The notes below the pieces were generated by a model, which saw nothing but the letters and a program-made list of their open reading frames with translations, made no database searches and was not told the origin of the DNA. A program made the position numbers and the translations under genes. This document shows, piece by piece, positions 60,640-64,000 of a stretch of 64,000 nt of DNA. Position 1 is the stretch's first letter. Every line of letters starts with the position of its first letter. The stretch spans positions 6,445,722-6,509,721 of the forward strand of contig CAJQUN010000020.1 in the NCBI GenBank assembly GCA_907163345.1, read 5' to 3'. This stretch comes from Haberlea rhodopensis (lineage: Eukaryota; Streptophyta; Magnoliopsida; Lamiales; Gesneriaceae).

Positions 60640-63600
60640 TCAATCAAACTAAATCCAGTTGCTATCTTATCACATCATCTTATATTCAAATTATAAACAA
60701 ACAAATCTTATCTTATCGATACTCCCTCTCAAGTTGGTACGAAAATATCTATCATTCCCAACTTGCTCACTTGGTTTTCAAATATTTGTCTTGACAACCC
60801 TTTGGTTAGAATATCTGCAACAAAGAGCTTGGGACAAATGGAATGCATATCATACCATCTTCAATTTTTTCTTTAATGAAATGCTTGTCAATCTCAATGT
60901 GTTTGGTTCTCTCATGTAGAACGGGATTATGAACTATGCTGATCGCGGCCTTATTATCACAATAGAGTTTTACTAGAAATTCGATTGCTCTCATCGGTTC
61001 TTCCATAACTCTTTTTAGTCACATCACTTCACATACTCCTTGAGCCATAGATCTGAGTTCAGCCTCATCACTGCTTCTTGCAACAACACTTTTTTTTTTG
61101 CTTCTCCAAGTTACCAAGTTACCCACACAAACGTGCAGTAGCATGATGTAGATCTTCGATCGGTGATAGAACCTACTCAGTCCGCATCAGTGTAGACTTC
61201 TATACTTCTTCTACCAGTTCCAAAAAATAATCCTTTCCCATGAGTTCCTTTCAGGTATCTAAGTATGCGATACACAAATTCAAGATGTTCTGCAAAAGCT
61301 GAATGCATGAACTGACTTACCATACTCACTGCAAATGCGATGTCAGGTTGAGTATGGGAAAGGTAGATTAGCTTGCCAACTAGTCGATGATATCTTCCCA
61401 TATCTAATGTAAATTCTGTAATGTCTTCTTTAATATCTCCTAATTTCTTGTTGCTTCTATTGGAGTATCTGATGGTTTGCACCCACTCATCCCGGTTCCC
61501 TTCAGCAGATCCATTGTATACTTCCTTTGGGAAACTACAATTCCTTTTTTTTATCTAGCCACCTCCATTCCAAGGAAATATTTCAACAGTCCCAAATTTT
61601 TCATCTCAAATTCTTTTGCCAACTGTTTTTTTAACCTGGTCTAAACAACTAACACATATATTTGTTTGAATTTGGTTTTCTGGTGAAGAGAGTATGATCA
61701 GATTCTCCTTGAGAGTAGCCCTGACTTTTAACACATCTTGTGAATCTTTCAAACCATGCTGTGGGGGATTGTTTAAATCCATATAGAGATTTTCAACCTG
61801 CACACCTTAGAACCAAACTCAGTATAACCAGGCGATGGATCCATATACAATTCCTCATCTAACTCTCCATTTAAAAAAAACATTTTTTACATCAAGTTGA
61901 TCAGTGGCCAGTCTAAATTAGCAGCAACAGACATAATGACTCGGACTGTATTAAGTTTCGTCACATGAGAGAATGTATCAATGTAATCAACTAGGTTTGG
62001 GTGAAACGTTTGGCAACCGGGCTTTATATCTTTCTAAGGATCCATCATAATTGTTTTGTGGTAAAGACCCACTTACATCCTACCACTGGCTTACCACTAG
62101 GTAGATCAATCTTCTCCCAAGTAGCATTCTTCTCCAGGGCTCTCATCTCTTCCTGAATTGCTTCTTTCCACTCAGGTATCTTAAGAGCCTCCAATACAGA
62201 ATTTTGAATACTAGATCTGTCTATTTGAGAAATGAAGGTAGAGTACGAGGGTGATAAGTTTTTGTAAGATACAAAATTTGAGAGTGGATGTTTAGTGCAA
62301 GTTCTAACTCCTTTTCTTCGAGCAATAGGTAAGTCAATATCATGAGAAGGAATGGTTTTGAAAGTACCAGGGGTTGGAACTGTAGGACTTGTTGAGCTGT
62401 CATCGAGTGTTGCACGATTGGGTCCTGGTGTGGAATCATGGTATGGCAGTGTCTCCCTCTTTCGTTGCATTTTTCCTCCTGGTATAGACAATATCTTGCC
62501 TTTGGTGGACTTCTCCCTGTATTAGTTTGATTATGTAGGTGCTCAGTTTCAAATTCAATTTGAAAATTTGATGTGTTTAAGATGTCATCTTCCCGTATGT
62601 TATATGACTCCCCCTGAAGATGAAAAGATTGACACTCAAAGAACGTTACATCCATAGAAACAAACATTTTTCGTGAGGAGGGATCAAAACATTTATTTCC
62701 CCGTTGAGTGGCGAGATAACCAACAAAAATGCATTTAATGGCTTTGTGAGCTAACTTGGAATTCTCCAAATCATGATTGTGAACGAATGCCACGCTGCCA
62801 AAATTTTTGACGGGAATATCATATATTAATCGAGAATGAAGAAAAGTTTTTTGAAAAATGGACAAAGGAGTTTGAAAGTTTAAAGTTCGTGATGTTAACC
62901 TATTAATCAAATACACGGCTGTGAGAACAGCCTCTCCCCAGAGGCAACTCGGAACCTTAGTATGTAAGCTAATGGCTCGAGTGACTTCGAGGCGGTGTCT
63001 ATTCTTACGTTCTGCCACTCCATTTTGTTGAGGCGTATGTGGACACGAACTTTGATGAATAATGCCATGCGTAGTAAAAAACTCCCCTAACAACTGATTG
63101 AAATATTCTTTTCCATTGTCACTCCGAAAATTTTTGATATTAGCATGAAACTGAGTCTGAATCATTTTATAAAAGTTTTGAAATATTAAACCTACATCAG
63201 ATTTATCGTTCAAAAGAAAGACCCATGTCATCCGAGAATTATCATCAATAAAGGTTATGAACCACCGTGAGTTTTAATTTTGCATGGCCCCCAAACATCA
63301 CTATGAACTAAGGTAAATGGTGCCGATCTTTTATATTTTTGAGATGGAAACGAAGACCGATGATGTTCGGCCAATTCACATGATTCACAATCAAAGTGAG
63401 AAACAAATTTTTTATTGATGCATAAATTTCGAAACAATTGTTGTAAATAAGAAATGTTCGGATGCCTAAACGATAATGCCATAGCAGAATGTCACTCATA
63501 CGAGAAGAATGAACAGAATTAAGACAAAGCTTATTATCATGGTGCGCCAAGGAGGTAGCATCGAAGAGATATAGACCAATATCTTGTCTTTCATATTCCC

Positions 63601-64000
63601 CGAGACCAGATCCTGAAAAACACATATAGCAGCGGAAAAAATAATACGACAATTAAGGTTATAAAATAGAAGAGGCACATGCAACACATTTGTAACAGAA
63701 TAATTTGGGGAAACAAAAATTGCCCTTTCCGGCAACCGGAGCTAGAGAACCATCGGCAATTTTGACAAGTTGGTTCCTTGCATACGAGACGTAGGATGAG
63801 TGCAATTGTGACGACCCCGTCATATGATCGGTAGCACCTGAGTTTAAGATCCAAACACTGTTAGGAAAGGAATGGACCACATTAACACACCTGTCTGGGC
63901 GAAAGAACATGAAGGAGGCGAAGTGGGTTTGCTAGAAAGAGATCCAAATAGCTTGTACAAATGGTCTAGTTAAGTCTGTGTGAAAGGAAAAGATTCAGGA
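60640..64000 (-). pseudogene. Decayed Ty1/copia element, 5' end beyond the window
   Basis: Minus-strand order: protease (63910-63659) with WILNSGATDHMTG, in which the catalytic Asp is Asn (codon 63844-63842). Integrase (63482-62550) has VHSDVWGPCKIK, FRSDNGKEYF, PHTPQQNGVAERKNR and LWGEAVLTAVYLINRL. Reverse transcriptase is in pieces (62491-62045 with WKEAIQEEMRALEKNATWEK; then 61900-61600). 61482-61177 has GRYHRLVGKLIYLSHTQPDI. RNase H (61006-60806) has VKLYCDNKAAISIVHNPVLH. A purine tract CTTGAGAGGGAG is near 60733-60722 and the 3' LTR should follow to about 60540-60640, but its ends were not resolved. Multiple stops and shifts are present. It probably lies inside the large intron of the STIC2 gene. 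Confidence 0.85.

Noticed and set aside
60659..60919. Plus-strand 86-codon frame
   Set aside because: It is antisense to the copia RNase H end and LTR region.

Overview
The window looks like nuclear DNA of a eudicot plant. The evidence is spliced GT-AG genes, a plant-only gene, a plastid STIC2-type gene, Ty1/copia and Ty3/gypsy elements with initiator-Met tRNA primer sites, plant SINEs, a hAT derivative and old Caulimoviridae copies. Nothing seen is diagnostic of the species. It is a gene-poor, repeat-dense interval.

Layout: 1-430 end of a dispersed repeat plus an AT microsatellite. 2989-4408 (-) a complete four-exon gene of a conserved plant family of unknown function. 5590-17045 an inverted-repeat (foldback-like) element with minisatellite arms, split by a 10.1 kb non-coding, LARD-like Ty3/gypsy element (6138-16263, -) that itself holds a 1.55 kb solo-LTR-like insert. 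18052-23040 (-) a decayed copia element, its LTR holding a fragment of another LTR. 23041-35120 (+) an endogenous pararetrovirus copy split by a structurally complete but frameshifted chromodomain Ty3/gypsy element (25259-33992, TSD AATAA). 35190-37460 SINEs and a tandem duplication. 37464-42293 a copia relic whose 5' LTR is partly inverted and whose body is replaced by a second pararetrovirus fragment (38773-41138, -). 44100-49905 (-) the longest pararetrovirus copy, running from primer-binding site to leader. 51644-52503 a non-autonomous hAT element with perfect 8-bp TSD. 53088-53372 an Au-like SINE with 15-bp TSD. 53978-56560 (-) a truncated copia element with its 5' LTR. 57213-57353 another SINE. 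58410-59550 (-) the last five coding exons of a STIC2 / YbaB-EbfC gene. 60640-64000 (-) a decayed copia element that sits where the upstream intron and first exon of STIC2 would be expected.

Only two host genes are supported, both on the minus strand. The transposable elements are nested in a readable order: the gypsy element at 25259 is younger than the pararetrovirus it interrupts, and the gypsy element at 6138 is younger than the foldback element it interrupts.

The most unusual observations are: (1) a cavemovirus/solendovirus-like pararetrovirus family in three copies, two of which end at the tRNA-Met primer site; (2) short perfect palindromes clustered inside four otherwise different LTR types, each type with its own palindrome; (3) pararetrovirus-copia junctions at nearly the same place in gag on both sides, compatible with one old integration later broken up. 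No alignment or search was run. All similarity statements are by eye.
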